NCBI RefSeq assembly: GCF_946479755.1
Contig: NZ_CAMLHC010000053.1
Location: forward strand, 1-35,043
Direction: 5' to 3'
Source: an uncultured Chitinophaga sp.
GTDB taxonomy: Bacteria; Bacteroidota; Bacteroidia; Chitinophagales; Chitinophagaceae
Length of the DNA stretch: 35,043 bases
The translations under genes and the position numbers were made by a program. Of the stretch, positions 26,934 to 35,043 are shown piece after piece (the stretch's first letter is position 1; the number at the start of each line of letters is the position of its first letter). The notes under the pieces were generated by a model that ran no database searches, was not told the DNA's origin, and saw nothing but the letters and a program-made list of their open reading frames with translations.

Positions 26934-28055
26934 ATGCGTTCAGTCACGGCCATCCTGCAAAAAATATTCACCGCCCAATTTTATATCCAGAACACAGGCT
27001 TCTTCCTCGTGCTCTTCTACCTGCTGTTCGGTGTGGTAGACAGCGGCAGCCTGCTCCCTTATCACCGGGGACTGATGCTAGGCTTCCTCGGCAACCCGGT
27101 CTTCCTGCTGCTGGTCCTGGCCCTGTGGACACTCTATGCCATCAAATGCACAGGCTTCGTTATGAAAGTGCTGCAAAGCCAGGGCTACGAATTCCTCTAC
27201 CCCACCATGGGCAGCATGAACAGAAACCAGCGGCTCCGCGCATGGCTGCTGGTCCACAATGCCATCTACCTGCCGGTATGGTTGTATGCCGGCACGGCCA
27301 TGGTAGTGGGATTCCGCTATCAGTACTACGGGGCGTCGGTCAGCATCCTGCTCTTTAACATAGTCATGGCGGTGTGGCCGGTAGCACTGTACGACAGGAA
27401 ACTGTTCCAGCCGGATACCTTCTTTTTTACCGGCTACCTGCAACGGTGGCTCAACCGCCACTTTACCAAACCACCGGTGCTCTACTTCCTGTATGAACTG
27501 TTCACCCAGTTTCCCCGCCGCATCCTCTCGGCCAAGATCATCTCCGCCCTGGTGCTGTGGCTCACCTTTTTTCTCATGCACGAAGGAGATTACTTCGACC
27601 TGCGCGGCCTCCAGCTGGGCGTAATGGTAAGCGTATTGCTGCATCTCCCGCTGCTCACCCATCACCGCGCCTTCGATGATACCTGGCTCAATTTCATGGA
27701 AAACCTGCCCATCAGCACGTTCCGCCACTACACGCGCATGGCAGCTATCTACTTCATGATGTGGATACCGGAAATGGTGATGATATCGGTGAACGCCTAC
27801 ACGAAAACCGCCCCGCTTTCGCTGTTGATGGTGTTTTGCCTGGCGCTGTCCCTGTTGATGTTCTTCCGCTCGCTCTTATATTTTCCGAAGATGAATAACG
27901 AACTGCACGTGCGTTATGTACTGCTGACATGCTTCGTTGTGCTGTTTATGGTGCTGGGGCATGATGAATGGCTGGCGATCCTGCTGCTGCAGGCACTTTC
28001 GGCGATTGTATTTTTTGCAAAATACCGTACATACGAACCTTATATCGAGCCGTAA
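26934..28055 (+). CDS. Multi-pass membrane protein, probable ABC transporter permease
   Basis: The protein has 373 aa with roughly eight to ten hydrophobic segments, for example around residues 17-35, 50-75, 105-150, 195-215, 265-312 and 328-365. Charged loops lie between them ('SMNRNQRLRAWL', 'YLQRWLNRHFTKPP'). No soluble domain or catalytic motif is seen. The start codon is 1 bp after the stop of the ATP-binding gene, so it is almost certainly the membrane partner of that subunit. The family is not one I can name; it looks like a Bacteroidota-specific ABC-2-like permease. The pair could export a small molecule or affect envelope function, but nothing in the sequence gives the substrate. Confidence 0.8.
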   Translation: MRSVTAILQKIFTAQFYIQNTGFFLVLFYLLFGVVDSGSLLPYHRGLMLGFLGNPVFLLLVLALWTLYAIKCTGFVMKVLQSQGYEFLYPTMGSMNRNQRLRAWLLVHNAIYLPVWLYAGTAMVVGFRYQYYGASVSILLFNIVMAVWPVALYDRKLFQPDTFFFTGYLQRWLNRHFTKPPVLYFLYELFTQFPRRILSAKIISALVLWLTFFLMHEGDYFDLRGLQLGVMVSVLLHLPLLTHHRAFDDTWLNFMENLPISTFRHYTRMAAIYFMMWIPEMVMISVNAYTKTAPLSLLMVFCLALSLLMFFRSLLYFPKMNNELHVRYVLLTCFVVLFMVLGHDEWLAILLLQALSAIVFFAKYRTYEPYIEP

Positions 28056-28149
28056 ACGTTTTCATATTCTCCGTACTTCCGGTTGCGCGTATATAACCAA
28101 CGCTGCATGTTCAACAGCGCGTGTTTGTATTCGTGTAATGGTCGTTCAA

Positions 28150-28186
28150 ATGAACAGGGCTAACCAATTTGGTTAGCCCTGTTCAT
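28150..28186. terminator. Perfect 18-bp inverted repeat between convergent genes, likely bidirectional terminator
   Basis: The arms ATGAACAGGGCTAACCAA (28150-28167) and TTGGTTAGCCCTGTTCAT (28169-28186) are perfect complements around a single T; in RNA the loop would open to 3 nt or more. It lies between the permease stop (28055) and the FMN reductase stop (28272). Flanking T-runs are weak on both strands (TTTTTT occurs about 15 nt beyond on the plus strand). The rest of the 216-bp gap shows no gene. Confidence 0.7.
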
Positions 28187-28271
28187 GTAAAATGTAGCGT
28201 GTTTTTTCGTTTATCCGTTCAGGTGCAAATGCGCATTCCGCGATTCGCGCCATTTTCCGGACGCGGTCATT

Positions 28272-28841
28272 TTATTTTCCCGCAGGTGGGAAACGATCGC
28301 TCAGCGCGGCCAGCGATTCGAGCATCAGCGGCAGCTGTTTGCGGATAAATTCGTCCGTCAGGTTGCCGGTTTCGTCGAACTTGTGCTGTGCATTGGCAAT
28401 CATGATCTCCGGTTTGTTCACCACGTGGGCGTTGAGGAATACCATCACCTGCCGCAGGTGGTACTGCATACGCGCAGTGCCTACGTTACCCTGGCTGGCG
28501 CCCAGGATAGCCACGGCTTTTTCATTGAAAGGTTTGTCGGGGTGACGGGAAAGCACGTCTATCACGTTTTTCAGGCCGCCGGGAACAGAGTAGTTGTATT
28601 CCGGTGAAACAAATATAACCCCGTCGGAGGCTTCAATTTTCTGAACAAGCGGCACGACCTGCTCGAGCAGCTCCGTATGTACATCGGCGTTATACATGGG
28701 GATGTGGTCATAGAAAACCTGCTCAATAGTGATGTGCGACGGCGCCAGCAGTTGCATGGCTTTCAGCGCCATTTCGTTGTAGGACCCTTTTCTCAGACTG
28801 CCACAGAAGGCAATGAAATGGTACTTTTTTTCGACAGACAT
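28272..28841 (-). CDS. NADPH-dependent FMN reductase family protein
   Basis: The protein has 189 aa with a flavodoxin-like fold. The FMN phosphate loop reads 'GSLRKGSYN' near residues 14-22. The isoalloxazine-binding segment 'SPEYNYSVPGGLKNVIDVLS' near 78-98 is diagnostic of the NADPH-dependent FMN reductase/azoreductase/quinone reductase group (ArsH, YieF/ChrR-like). 'AILGASQGNVGTARMQYHLR' is the third flavin-contacting segment. It should catalyse two-electron reduction of quinones, azo compounds or FMN with NAD(P)H in the cytoplasm; the physiological substrate cannot be read. It starts 17 bp after the stop of the TPR-like gene and so probably shares its promoter. Confidence 0.9.
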   Translation of the reverse strand: MSVEKKYHFIAFCGSLRKGSYNEMALKAMQLLAPSHITIEQVFYDHIPMYNADVHTELLEQVVPLVQKIEASDGVIFVSPEYNYSVPGGLKNVIDVLSRHPDKPFNEKAVAILGASQGNVGTARMQYHLRQVMVFLNAHVVNKPEIMIANAQHKFDETGNLTDEFIRKQLPLMLESLAALSDRFPPAGK

Positions 28842-28858
28842 GGTGATACTTTAGATGA

Positions 28859-30412
28859 TTAAATTCTTCTTTCTTTATTGACGAACTTCCGGTGGATAAC
28901 TTCCTGTACCGGGATATTCTCGATCTTGCTTTCCAGCCAGGAGATGATGTCCAGGTAGAGGAACGACCGGCGTTCGTACGGATCTTCGGAGATCTGCTCC
29001 AGCCTGTCTTTCAGGTCCACAAAGGCGCTGCGCAGCTCTTTGGGATTGGCGTAGATATACCGGCGCAGGAACTTCATGATCGCTTCCATCACCAGTCCAA
29101 GGTCTTTGTGTTTGGAGATGAAGTGATAAACGGATTTGATCAGGTATTCCACCAGGCTGTAGTTTTCCAGCTCGTAGTGGGCAATGAGATGCAGTATGCG
29201 GGCAAAACACTGAATGTCGGCGCGCAGGTTGCCGATCTTCAGGTTGATGATTTTGTTGAGATAAAATATCGCTTTGCTGTTATCTCCGCTACCGAAGTAC
29301 AGGCAGGCGATCTTGTAGTAAAACACCAGCACCCGGTGCTGGTCTATCTTCAGTGTATGGTTGCTGATCTCCGATTCCAGCTCCGGTACCATAGCCAGGC
29401 CCTGGCTGAAAGTGCCTTCCAGGAAATAACGGTTGATCTTGGCGGTATACAGGTATACGAACGCCGAGGTACGGGTGTTTTCATGAAAACTCTCTTCGTT
29501 GGCCCGGATGAACGTCTCCAGGTCGCACAGCGCTGACTTGAACTTCTCAAAATTAGACGTATAGAAATGGGCCGTTAGCAGGTTGTGCTGCGCCTTGATG
29601 TACAGGTCCATGTCGGTCTGTTGCAACGTGGGGTACTGCTTGAACAGGTCTACCCACTTCTGGGTATACCGGTAGTACATCACGAAGTCCTGCAGGATAT
29701 AATAATACCAGCAGGAAGCCTGGTAGAGGTATATCTTCTCATAGAAGCTCATCTGGGAGGCGTCGCGCTGCGGCAGCTGGCCTTCGAAAAACGATTTCAC
29801 CATGTCGGCGTCGCGCTCGTTGCGCGCGTGGCCCAGTTTCAGGTAGAGGCCGTACATCCGCAGCGATAGCGTACTCAGGCGACTAATGTGCGTGAGCTGG
29901 TGTTCTATCTGCCGGGACTCCGCACTGAGCGCTTCCGCCCGGTTCTCCAGGCTGCGGGTGATATGCCGGGATTCAATCAGCTTCTCAAACTCCACAATTT
30001 CATAGCTCAGCATCACTTCTTCCTGCTCCAGCGCCATGGTCTTGGCTTTGGCCAGTATTTTCAGGCTCTGGTTGTATAGCCCTTTGTTATACAGCACCCG
30101 GGCATGGTCCAGCTGCTCCCGCAGGTCTATCAGCGGGTCTTTCTGCTTGTACAGCTGCCGGAGGCTCGACAGCAGATGCTTGTACAGGTGCGCTTTCACG
30201 TTGGACAACTGCTGCTTCTTCAGGTCCGGCACTTTCTTCAATATCTGCTCCTCGTCGTAATCCTTCATTTTGTCCAGCGTATTGAATAGCTGGATGAACA
30301 ATACGTCGTCTTTGGTATTATTCTTATTAAATGCCAGCTGAAAATTCCGCTTTTCAGCTTTTGTTAGCGTTTTTATTAATATGAATAAAGCGTCACTTTG
30401 ACTGTTGGGCAT
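28859..30412 (-). CDS. TPR-like all-helical cytoplasmic protein, unknown function
   Basis: The protein has 517 aa, with no signal peptide or membrane segment. It is helix-rich throughout, with TPR-like spacing of small and aromatic residues (for example 'ARVLYNKGLYNQSLKILAKA' near 104-123 and 'KIACLYFGSGDNSKAIFYLN' near 375-395). The N-terminal 'LFILIKTLTKAEKRNFQLAF' resembles a recurrent N-terminal block of uncharacterised Bacteroidota proteins. The protein probably acts as a scaffold for protein-protein contacts. It is the first gene of a two-gene operon with the FMN reductase and is divergent from the leucine operon, with which it shares a 154-bp regulatory region. No function is assigned. 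Confidence 0.75.
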   Translation of the reverse strand: MPNSQSDALFILIKTLTKAEKRNFQLAFNKNNTKDDVLFIQLFNTLDKMKDYDEEQILKKVPDLKKQQLSNVKAHLYKHLLSSLRQLYKQKDPLIDLREQLDHARVLYNKGLYNQSLKILAKAKTMALEQEEVMLSYEIVEFEKLIESRHITRSLENRAEALSAESRQIEHQLTHISRLSTLSLRMYGLYLKLGHARNERDADMVKSFFEGQLPQRDASQMSFYEKIYLYQASCWYYYILQDFVMYYRYTQKWVDLFKQYPTLQQTDMDLYIKAQHNLLTAHFYTSNFEKFKSALCDLETFIRANEESFHENTRTSAFVYLYTAKINRYFLEGTFSQGLAMVPELESEISNHTLKIDQHRVLVFYYKIACLYFGSGDNSKAIFYLNKIINLKIGNLRADIQCFARILHLIAHYELENYSLVEYLIKSVYHFISKHKDLGLVMEAIMKFLRRYIYANPKELRSAFVDLKDRLEQISEDPYERRSFLYLDIISWLESKIENIPVQEVIHRKFVNKERRI

Positions 30413-30435
30413 CGTTAATAAAATCTTATAAGTAG

Positions 30436-30464
30436 TTGATATACAATTTGTTGATGTATATCAA
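30436..30464. repeat. Inverted repeat TTGATATACA-N9-TGTATATCAA
   Basis: Perfect 10-bp arms with a 9-nt spacer (30446-30454), in the gap between the TPR-like gene and leuC. It could be an operator for a dimeric regulator. If the TPR gene starts transcription near 30483, the repeat would lie in its leader as a hairpin. The AT-rich composition lowers the weight of the match. Confidence 0.55.
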
Positions 30465-30489
30465 TGTGTTTTAAAAGTTGTAATTATAG

Positions 30490-30532
30490 CAAATTTAGCG
30501 ATATGGCAATTAAATATTGCCCATTAGATTTG
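30490..30532. promoter_or_regulatory. Opposed -7 elements flanking a GGCAAT-N5-ATTGCC operator-like palindrome
   Basis: TAAATTTG on the minus strand (30490-30497) and TAGATTTG on the plus strand (30525-30532) both match TAnnTTTG exactly and point away from each other, toward the TPR-like gene and leuC. Between them lies GGCAAT-TAAAT-ATTGCC (30505-30521), where both -33 regions should be. No TTG/TTTG is seen at consensus -33 spacing for either, so an activator may be needed. leuC would have a leader of about 28 nt. Confidence 0.45.
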
Positions 30533-30566
30533 AAGGTATAAACAATTTAAAAGGAAAGCATTAAGG

Positions 30567-31964
30567 ATGGGAAAAACGTTATTTGATAAGATCTGGGACA
30601 GCCATATCGTGATGAGCAAGCCGGAACATCCGGACGCGGTGTATATCAACACGCACTTTATCCATGAAGTAACCAGTCCCCAGGCATTCGACGGCCTCCG
30701 TAAACGTGGCATCCCGGTATTCCGCCCGCAGAAAACCAGGGCTACCGCCGACCACAACGTACCTACGCTGGAGCAACACCTGCCGATCAAAGAGGCCCTG
30801 AGCCGCCACCAGGTGGAGATGCTCACCAAAAACACAACGGAATTCGGTGTGGAGCTATACGGCCTCGGCCATCCCTTCCAGGGCATCGTACACGTGATCG
30901 GTCCCGAACTGGGCATCACCCTGCCGGGCATGACCATCGTATGCGGCGACAGCCATACCAGCACCCACGGCGCTTTCGGCGCTGTCGCTTTCGGTATCGG
31001 CACCTCCGAAGTGGAACAGGTACTGGCCACCCAGTGTATCCTGCAATACAAGCCTAAACGCATGAAAATAGAGGTGAACGGCGCCCTGAAAAACGGCGTA
31101 CTGTCTAAAGACATCATCCTCTATATCATCTCTAAAATATCCGCTTCCGGCGCTACCGGCTATTTCGTGGAATATGCCGGCGAGGCGATCCGCAACCTCA
31201 GCATGGAAGCCCGTATGACCATCTGCAACATGAGCATCGAAATGGGCGCCCGCGGCGGCCTGATCGCTCCGGATGAAACGACTTTCAACTATATTAAAGG
31301 ACGCCAGTTCGCCCCGCAGGGCGCCGACTGGGACAAAGCGCTCGCTTACTGGAAAACACTCTTCTCCGATAACGACGCACAGTTCGATAAAGTACTCACC
31401 TTCGACGCCGCCGATATCGAACCCCAGATCACCTACGGCACCAACCCCGGTATGGGCATGGGCGTGACCCAGCATATCCCGGCACTGGACCAGGTGGAAG
31501 AGAAAGAAAGACCTTCTTTCAAAAAATCCCTGGAATACATGGACCTGCAACCCGGCAGCGCGCTGCTCGGCAAAAAAATCGACTATGTGTTCATCGGCAG
31601 CTGCACCAACTCCCGTATCGAAGACCTCCGCCTGGTGGCCGACTACGTGAAAGGCAAACGCAAAGCCGATGATGTGGTGGTATGGATCGTGCCCGGCTCC
31701 AAACAGGTGGAAGCACAGGCCAAAGAAGAAGGCATCGACAAAGTATTCGCAGCAGCCGGTTTCCAGCTCCGCGAACCCGGATGCTCCGCCTGCCTCGGCA
31801 TGAACGAAGACAAAGTGCCCGCCGGCATGTACTGCATCTCTACGTCTAACCGCAACTTCGAAGGCCGCCAGGGCCCCAACGCCCGCACCTTCCTCGCCAG
31901 CCCGCTCACAGCAGCTGCCGCCGCCCTCACCGGCCGGGTAACAGACGTCAGGGAAAATTTCTAA
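30567..31964 (+). CDS. leuC: 3-isopropylmalate dehydratase large subunit
   Basis: The protein has 465 aa. LeuC with LeuD converts 2-isopropylmalate to 3-isopropylmalate through isopropylmaleate, the second step specific to leucine synthesis. The three [4Fe-4S] ligands are C346 ('[15 protein letters not shown]'), C406 and C409 ('[12 protein letters not shown]'). Other aconitase-family signatures are '[20 protein letters not shown]' near 123-142 and '[10 protein letters not shown]' near 428-437. The length is normal for bacterial LeuC. The first gene of the operon, it starts with a divergent regulatory region upstream and ends 8 bp before the methyltransferase gene. The family is unambiguous; the leucine rather than other hydro-lyase role is fixed by leuD, leuB and leuA downstream. 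Confidence 0.97.
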   Translation: MGKTLFDKIWDSHIVMSKPEHPDAVYINTHFIHEVTSPQAFDGLRKRGIPVFRPQKTRATADHNVPTLEQHLPIKEALSRHQVEMLTKNTTEFGVELYGLGHPFQGIVHVIGPELGITLPGMTIVCGDSHTSTHGAFGAVAFGIGTSEVEQVLATQCILQYKPKRMKIEVNGALKNGVLSKDIILYIISKISASGATGYFVEYAGEAIRNLSMEARMTICNMSIEMGARGGLIAPDETTFNYIKGRQFAPQGADWDKALAYWKTLFSDNDAQFDKVLTFDAADIEPQITYGTNPGMGMGVTQHIPALDQVEEKERPSFKKSLEYMDLQPGSALLGKKIDYVFIGSCTNSRIEDLRLVADYVKGKRKADDVVVWIVPGSKQVEAQAKEEGIDKVFAAAGFQLREPGCSACLGMNEDKVPAGMYCISTSNRNFEGRQGPNARTFLASPLTAAAAALTGRVTDVRENF

Positions 31965-31972
31965 ATATCAAA

Positions 31973-32734
31973 ATGGTTAACAATATGATCTGGGACGCCG
32001 ACTTATATAAAACAAAACACGCCTTCGTGTTTCAATATGGCAACAGCCTGATCGGTGACTGGTTGCAACCACAGGCCGGGGAAACCATCCTCGACCTGGG
32101 CTGCGGTACCGGGGAACTCACCGCCCAACTGGCAGCCACCGGCGCCCGGGTCACCGGTCTCGATGCCTCTCCCGAAATGATCGCTACCGCACGGCAGTCA
32201 TTCCCGGAAGTGACCTTCGAAGTGGGCGACGCCACCACCTTCACGCTGCCGCAACAGTTCGACGCCATCTTCTCCAATGCTACCCTGCACTGGGTACGGG
32301 AAAAAGAAAAGGCCATCAGCCGTATGCATGCACAGCTGAAAAAAGGCGGCCGACTCGTTATCGAAATGGGCGGCAAAGGAAACGTGGACAGCATCCTGCG
32401 GACGCTCGACAAAGTGATGCAGGCCAAAGGCTATCGCTACGAACCTTTCTGGTATTTTCCATCCCCCGGCGAATACGCCACCCTGCTGGAAAACGCCGGC
32501 TTCCGCGTAGAAAGAGTACATTTCTTTGACCGCCCCACCCAACTGGCCGACGTAAACAACGGCATCATCGACTGGCTGGAGATGTTCGGCAAACATTTTT
32601 TTGCCGGCGTTCCGGAAACCGATCAACAGGCTATCCTGCAACAGGTACAGCAGGAGCTGGCCCCGCAGGTTACCCGCGACGGACAGCTCTATGCCGATTA
32701 TGTGAGACTGCGCGTGGCCGCCATAAAAATCTAA
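31973..32734 (+). CDS. Class I SAM-dependent methyltransferase (trans-aconitate methyltransferase-like) inside the leu operon
   Basis: The protein has 253 aa. The SAM-binding Rossmann motifs are clear: motif I 'ILDLGCGTGELT' (39-50), the acidic residue D64 in 'VTGLDASPEMI', 'VGDATTF' (84-90), and 'FDAIFSNATLHWV' (96-108). The N-terminus 'IWDADLYKTKHAFVFQYG' and the C-terminal half with 'GFRVERVHFFDRPT' resemble the Tam/trans-aconitate 2-methyltransferase group, which methylates small carboxylic acids. A second in-frame ATG at 31985 is an equally good start. It lies 8 bp after leuC and 12 bp before leuD, between the two subunits of one enzyme, so it is surely co-expressed with them. A substrate among isopropylmalate or isopropylmaleate species is an inference from this position and from yeast Tmt1. 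Confidence 0.88.
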   Translation: MVNNMIWDADLYKTKHAFVFQYGNSLIGDWLQPQAGETILDLGCGTGELTAQLAATGARVTGLDASPEMIATARQSFPEVTFEVGDATTFTLPQQFDAIFSNATLHWVREKEKAISRMHAQLKKGGRLVIEMGGKGNVDSILRTLDKVMQAKGYRYEPFWYFPSPGEYATLLENAGFRVERVHFFDRPTQLADVNNGIIDWLEMFGKHFFAGVPETDQQAILQQVQQELAPQVTRDGQLYADYVRLRVAAIKI

Positions 32735-32746
32735 ACAGACATTATC

Positions 32747-33346
32747 ATGAGTAAAATATTTCAACACCTTGTTTCATCTGCGGTACCCGTACCCATTGAA
32801 AATATCGATACCGACCAAATCATCCCGGCCCGCTTCCTGAAAGCCACCACCAGGGACGGTTTCGGCGAAAACCTGTTCCGCGACTGGCGCTTCGATGCCA
32901 ACAACCAGCCTAAAGCTGATTTTGTGCTCAATAATCCCATCTACAGCGGTAAAGTGCTGGTGGCCGGTAAAAACTTCGGCTGCGGCTCCTCCAGGGAACA
33001 CGCTGCATGGGCCCTCGCCGACTACGGATTTAAAGTAGTGGTGAGCAGTTTCTTCGCAGACATCTTCAAAAACAATGCACTCAATAACTTCATCCTGCCG
33101 GTACAGGTCAGCGAAGCTTTCCTCGATAAAGTGTTCCAGGCCATCGAAGCAGACCCTAAAGCGGAGATAGAAGTAGACCTGGAAAACCAGTTTATCCGTA
33201 TCGTAGCCAGCGGTGAACAGGAAAGTTTCGATATCAACGCATACAAAAAAACTTGTCTGCTCAACGGTTATGATGATATCGACTACCTCCTGAGCCTGCG
33301 CCAGGACATCGAAAAATACGAAGGCACCAGAGCGTTCAATTTCTAA
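32747..33346 (+). CDS. leuD: 3-isopropylmalate dehydratase small subunit
   Basis: The protein has 199 aa, the normal length for LeuD. It forms the swivelling domain of the isomerase with LeuC. Signatures are '[20 protein letters not shown]' near 13-32 and '[17 protein letters not shown]' near 74-90, the substrate-recognition loop. '[20 protein letters not shown]' follows. It is 12 bp after the methyltransferase gene and 38 bp before leuB. No missing residues are apparent. Confidence 0.97.
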   Translation: MSKIFQHLVSSAVPVPIENIDTDQIIPARFLKATTRDGFGENLFRDWRFDANNQPKADFVLNNPIYSGKVLVAGKNFGCGSSREHAAWALADYGFKVVVSSFFADIFKNNALNNFILPVQVSEAFLDKVFQAIEADPKAEIEVDLENQFIRIVASGEQESFDINAYKKTCLLNGYDDIDYLLSLRQDIEKYEGTRAFNF

Positions 33347-33384
33347 ACAATCACTAAAACAACAACATAAAAGCAATATCCTGT

Positions 33385-34464
33385 ATGGGCGTAGAGAAGA
33401 AAATATTGGTAATACCCGGCGACGGCATCGGCCAGGAAGTAACCACCTGGGGCCAGAAAGTACTGACTGCCATCGCTGCTAACTATCACCACAAATTCAC
33501 GTTTGAAGAAGGTATCATGGGCCACGTGGCCATCGAAGCCACCGGCGACCCGCTGCCTGAAGAAACGCTGCAGAAGGCTAAAAACAGCGACGCTATCCTG
33601 TTTGGCGCCATCGGTCACGCGAAATACGACAACGATCCAACGCTGAAAGTAAGACCGGAACAAGGCCTGCTGAAGATCCGCAAGGAACTGGGCCTGTACG
33701 CTAACCTACGCCCTATCAAGCTGTTCGATGAACTGCTGGAAGCTTCCAGCATCAAACCGGAAATCCTCCGCGGCGCAGATATCCTTTTCTTCCGCGAACT
33801 CACCGGCGACGTGTATTTCGGCGAAAAGAAAAGAACAGAAGACCGCAACACCGCTTCCGACCTGATGATTTATCATCGTTATGAAGTGGAGCGCATCGCC
33901 CGTAAAGCCTATGAGGCTGCCCGCACCCGCCGTCATAAACTTTGCTCCGTAGACAAGGCCAACGTACTGGAAGCCAGCCGCCTGTGGAGAGAAGTAATGC
34001 AGGAAGTGGCCAAAGAATATCCCGATGTGGAAACAGAACATATGTTCATCGACAACGCTGCCATGCAGCTGATCAAAGACCCGAAACGTTTTGACGTAGT
34101 GGTAACAGGTAACCTCTTCGGTGACATCCTCACCGACGAAGCGTCCCAGATCGCAGGCTCCATGGGTATGCTGGCTTCAGCATCCGTAGGCGATAAAGTA
34201 GGCTTCTACGAACCTATCCACGGTTCTGCACATGATATTGCCGGCAAAGGCATTGCCAATCCGCTGGCTTCCATCCTGTCGGCCGCCCTCATGCTGGACA
34301 TCTCCTTTGGCCTCAAAACCGAATCACAGCGCGTGATCAAAGCGGTAGAAGCTACCCTCCGCCAGGGCTACAGGACAATGGACATTGCCAACAAGCACAC
34401 CGTGAATGAATTCATCATGGGCACAGACGCCATGGGCGCCAAAGTGCTGGAAAACCTGAACTAA
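33385..34464 (+). CDS. leuB: 3-isopropylmalate dehydrogenase
   Basis: The protein has 359 aa. LeuB oxidises and decarboxylates 3-isopropylmalate to 2-oxoisocaproate with NAD+. Visible signatures are 'ILVIPGDGIGQEV' at the N-terminus, the substrate-binding arginines in 'VRPEQGLLKIRKELGLYANLRP' (read as two parts: VRPEQGLLKIRK and ELGLYANLRP), 'KANVLEASRLWREV', the metal-binding 'GNLFGDILTDEASQIAGSMG', and the NAD-binding 'EPIHGSAHDIAGKGIANPLA'. These separate it from isocitrate dehydrogenase, together with the leu context. It lies 38 bp after leuD and 27 bp before leuA. Confidence 0.96.
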   Translation: MGVEKKILVIPGDGIGQEVTTWGQKVLTAIAANYHHKFTFEEGIMGHVAIEATGDPLPEETLQKAKNSDAILFGAIGHAKYDNDPTLKVRPEQGLLKIRKELGLYANLRPIKLFDELLEASSIKPEILRGADILFFRELTGDVYFGEKKRTEDRNTASDLMIYHRYEVERIARKAYEAARTRRHKLCSVDKANVLEASRLWREVMQEVAKEYPDVETEHMFIDNAAMQLIKDPKRFDVVVTGNLFGDILTDEASQIAGSMGMLASASVGDKVGFYEPIHGSAHDIAGKGIANPLASILSAALMLDISFGLKTESQRVIKAVEATLRQGYRTMDIANKHTVNEFIMGTDAMGAKVLENLN

Positions 34465-34491
34465 ATTTTTCATTGAAAATATTACACTATC

Positions 34492-35043
34492 ATGGATAAA
34501 AATCGTGTATACGTCTTTGATACTACCCTGCGTGACGGCGAACAGGTCCCTGGTTGCCAGTTGACTACGGTCGAAAAAATTATTGTAGCGAAAAAACTGG
34601 AAGCACTGGGGGTGGATATCATCGAAGCCGGCTTCCCTATCTCCAGCCCCGGCGATTTCCAAAGCGTGGTGGAAATATCCAAGGCGGTAACTGAACCTGT
34701 TATCTGCGCACTCACCCGCGCCAATACCACTGATATCGACGCCGCTGCCGAAGCCCTGCGCTTCGCTAAACGCAAGCGTATCCATACCGGTATCGGTTCC
34801 TCCGATATCCACATCAAACATAAATTCAACAGTACCCGCGAACAGATCGTGGAACGTGCCGTAGCTGCTGTGAAATACGCCCGCAAATTCACCGACGACG
34901 TGGAGTTCTTTGCGGAAGACGCCGGCCGTGCGGACAACGCCTTCCTCGCACAGATGATCGAAGCGGTGATCGCTGCAGGCGCCACTACCGTGAACATCCC
35001 GGATACCAACGGCTACTGCCTGCCCGATCAGTACGGCGCTAAA
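34492..35043 (+). CDS. leuA: 2-isopropylmalate synthase, N-terminal part (cut by window end)
   Basis: The frame is open from the ATG at 34492 to the last base, giving 184 residues. '[20 protein letters not shown]' near 8-27 is the HMGL-like/IPMS motif, with Asp and Arg for metal and substrate binding. '[13 protein letters not shown]' , '[16 protein letters not shown]' , '[12 protein letters not shown]' and '[15 protein letters not shown]' follow in the order expected for the TIM barrel. It catalyses the first step of leucine synthesis, condensing acetyl-CoA with 2-oxoisovalerate. Because the C-terminus is missing I cannot see whether the leucine-binding regulatory domain is present. Homocitrate or citramalate synthase are alternatives, made unlikely by leuCDB upstream. 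Confidence 0.93.
   Translation, partial: MDKNRVYVFDTTLRDGEQVPGCQLTTVEKIIVAKKLEALGVDIIEAGFPISSPGDFQSVVEISKAVTEPVICALTRANTTDIDAAAEALRFAKRKRIHTGIGSSDIHIKHKFNSTREQIVERAVAAVKYARKFTDDVEFFAEDAGRADNAFLAQMIEAVIAAGATTVNIPDTNGYCLPDQYGAK

Noticed and set aside
26294..26971. 225-codon open frame on the minus strand
   Set aside because: Antisense to the ABC ATPase, which has all diagnostic motifs.
1..35043. tRNA, rRNA, CRISPR, transposase or attachment-site features
   Set aside because: None recognised by eye; the only mobile-type signal is the composition break at the RHS tip, with no recombinase or flanking repeats visible.

Overview
The window looks like a Bacteroidota chromosome, most likely Chitinophagaceae (Chitinophaga-like). 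Supporting signs are giant secreted RHS/YD-repeat proteins whose core ends in DLDGLE, a PA14 plus DUF5977-like giant protein, class Ia ribonucleotide reductase in the order nrdB-nrdA with a eukaryote-like R2, TAnnTTTG-type promoter elements instead of sigma70 -10 boxes, and weak Shine-Dalgarno sequences. The genus is inferred; no 16S rRNA gene or other marker is present.

Region 1 (1-19763, + strand) is one densely packed operon that enters from the left edge. In order it holds the C-terminus of an outer-membrane beta-barrel protein, a secreted Ig/FN3-like protein, a 2123-aa secreted giant protein (SpvB/RHS-like N-terminal motif, PA14, two DUF5977-like repeats), a 413-aa secreted beta-sandwich protein ending in a lone YD-like repeat, a 249-aa secreted protein of unknown role, and a 2934-aa RHS protein. 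The RHS protein carries a long Cys-rich and beta-propeller insertion, a YD shell, an RHS core and a swapped-looking C-terminal toxin module. Two small AT-rich genes follow: a candidate cognate immunity gene and an Imm35/YrhB-like gene. I read this as a polymorphic-toxin locus in which the RHS-type shell may be split over several polypeptides, loosely like TcB/TcC but without a recognisable TcA.

Region 2 (19823-25839, - strand) holds an M57-like zinc metalloprotease lipoprotein, a coiled-coil/outer-membrane-barrel protein, and the nrdB-nrdA operon with a clear intrinsic terminator. The 450-bp region upstream of nrdB contains an exact DnaA-box consensus, a one-mismatch DnaA-like box, and a perfect 8-2-8 palindrome.

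Region 3 (26291-28841) has a two-gene ABC transporter (+) facing an NADPH-dependent FMN reductase (-), with a long perfect hairpin between them. The reductase is the second gene of an operon led by a 517-aa TPR-like protein.

Region 4 (30567 to the right edge, + strand) is a leucine biosynthesis operon, leuC - SAM methyltransferase - leuD - leuB - leuA (cut by the window). It is transcribed divergently from the TPR gene across a 154-bp region with two inverted repeats and two opposed TAnnTTTG elements. The methyltransferase between the two isopropylmalate isomerase subunits is the most unexpected metabolic feature.

I saw no tRNA or rRNA genes, CRISPR arrays, transposases or att sites. No computation was run; domain calls come from reading motifs.
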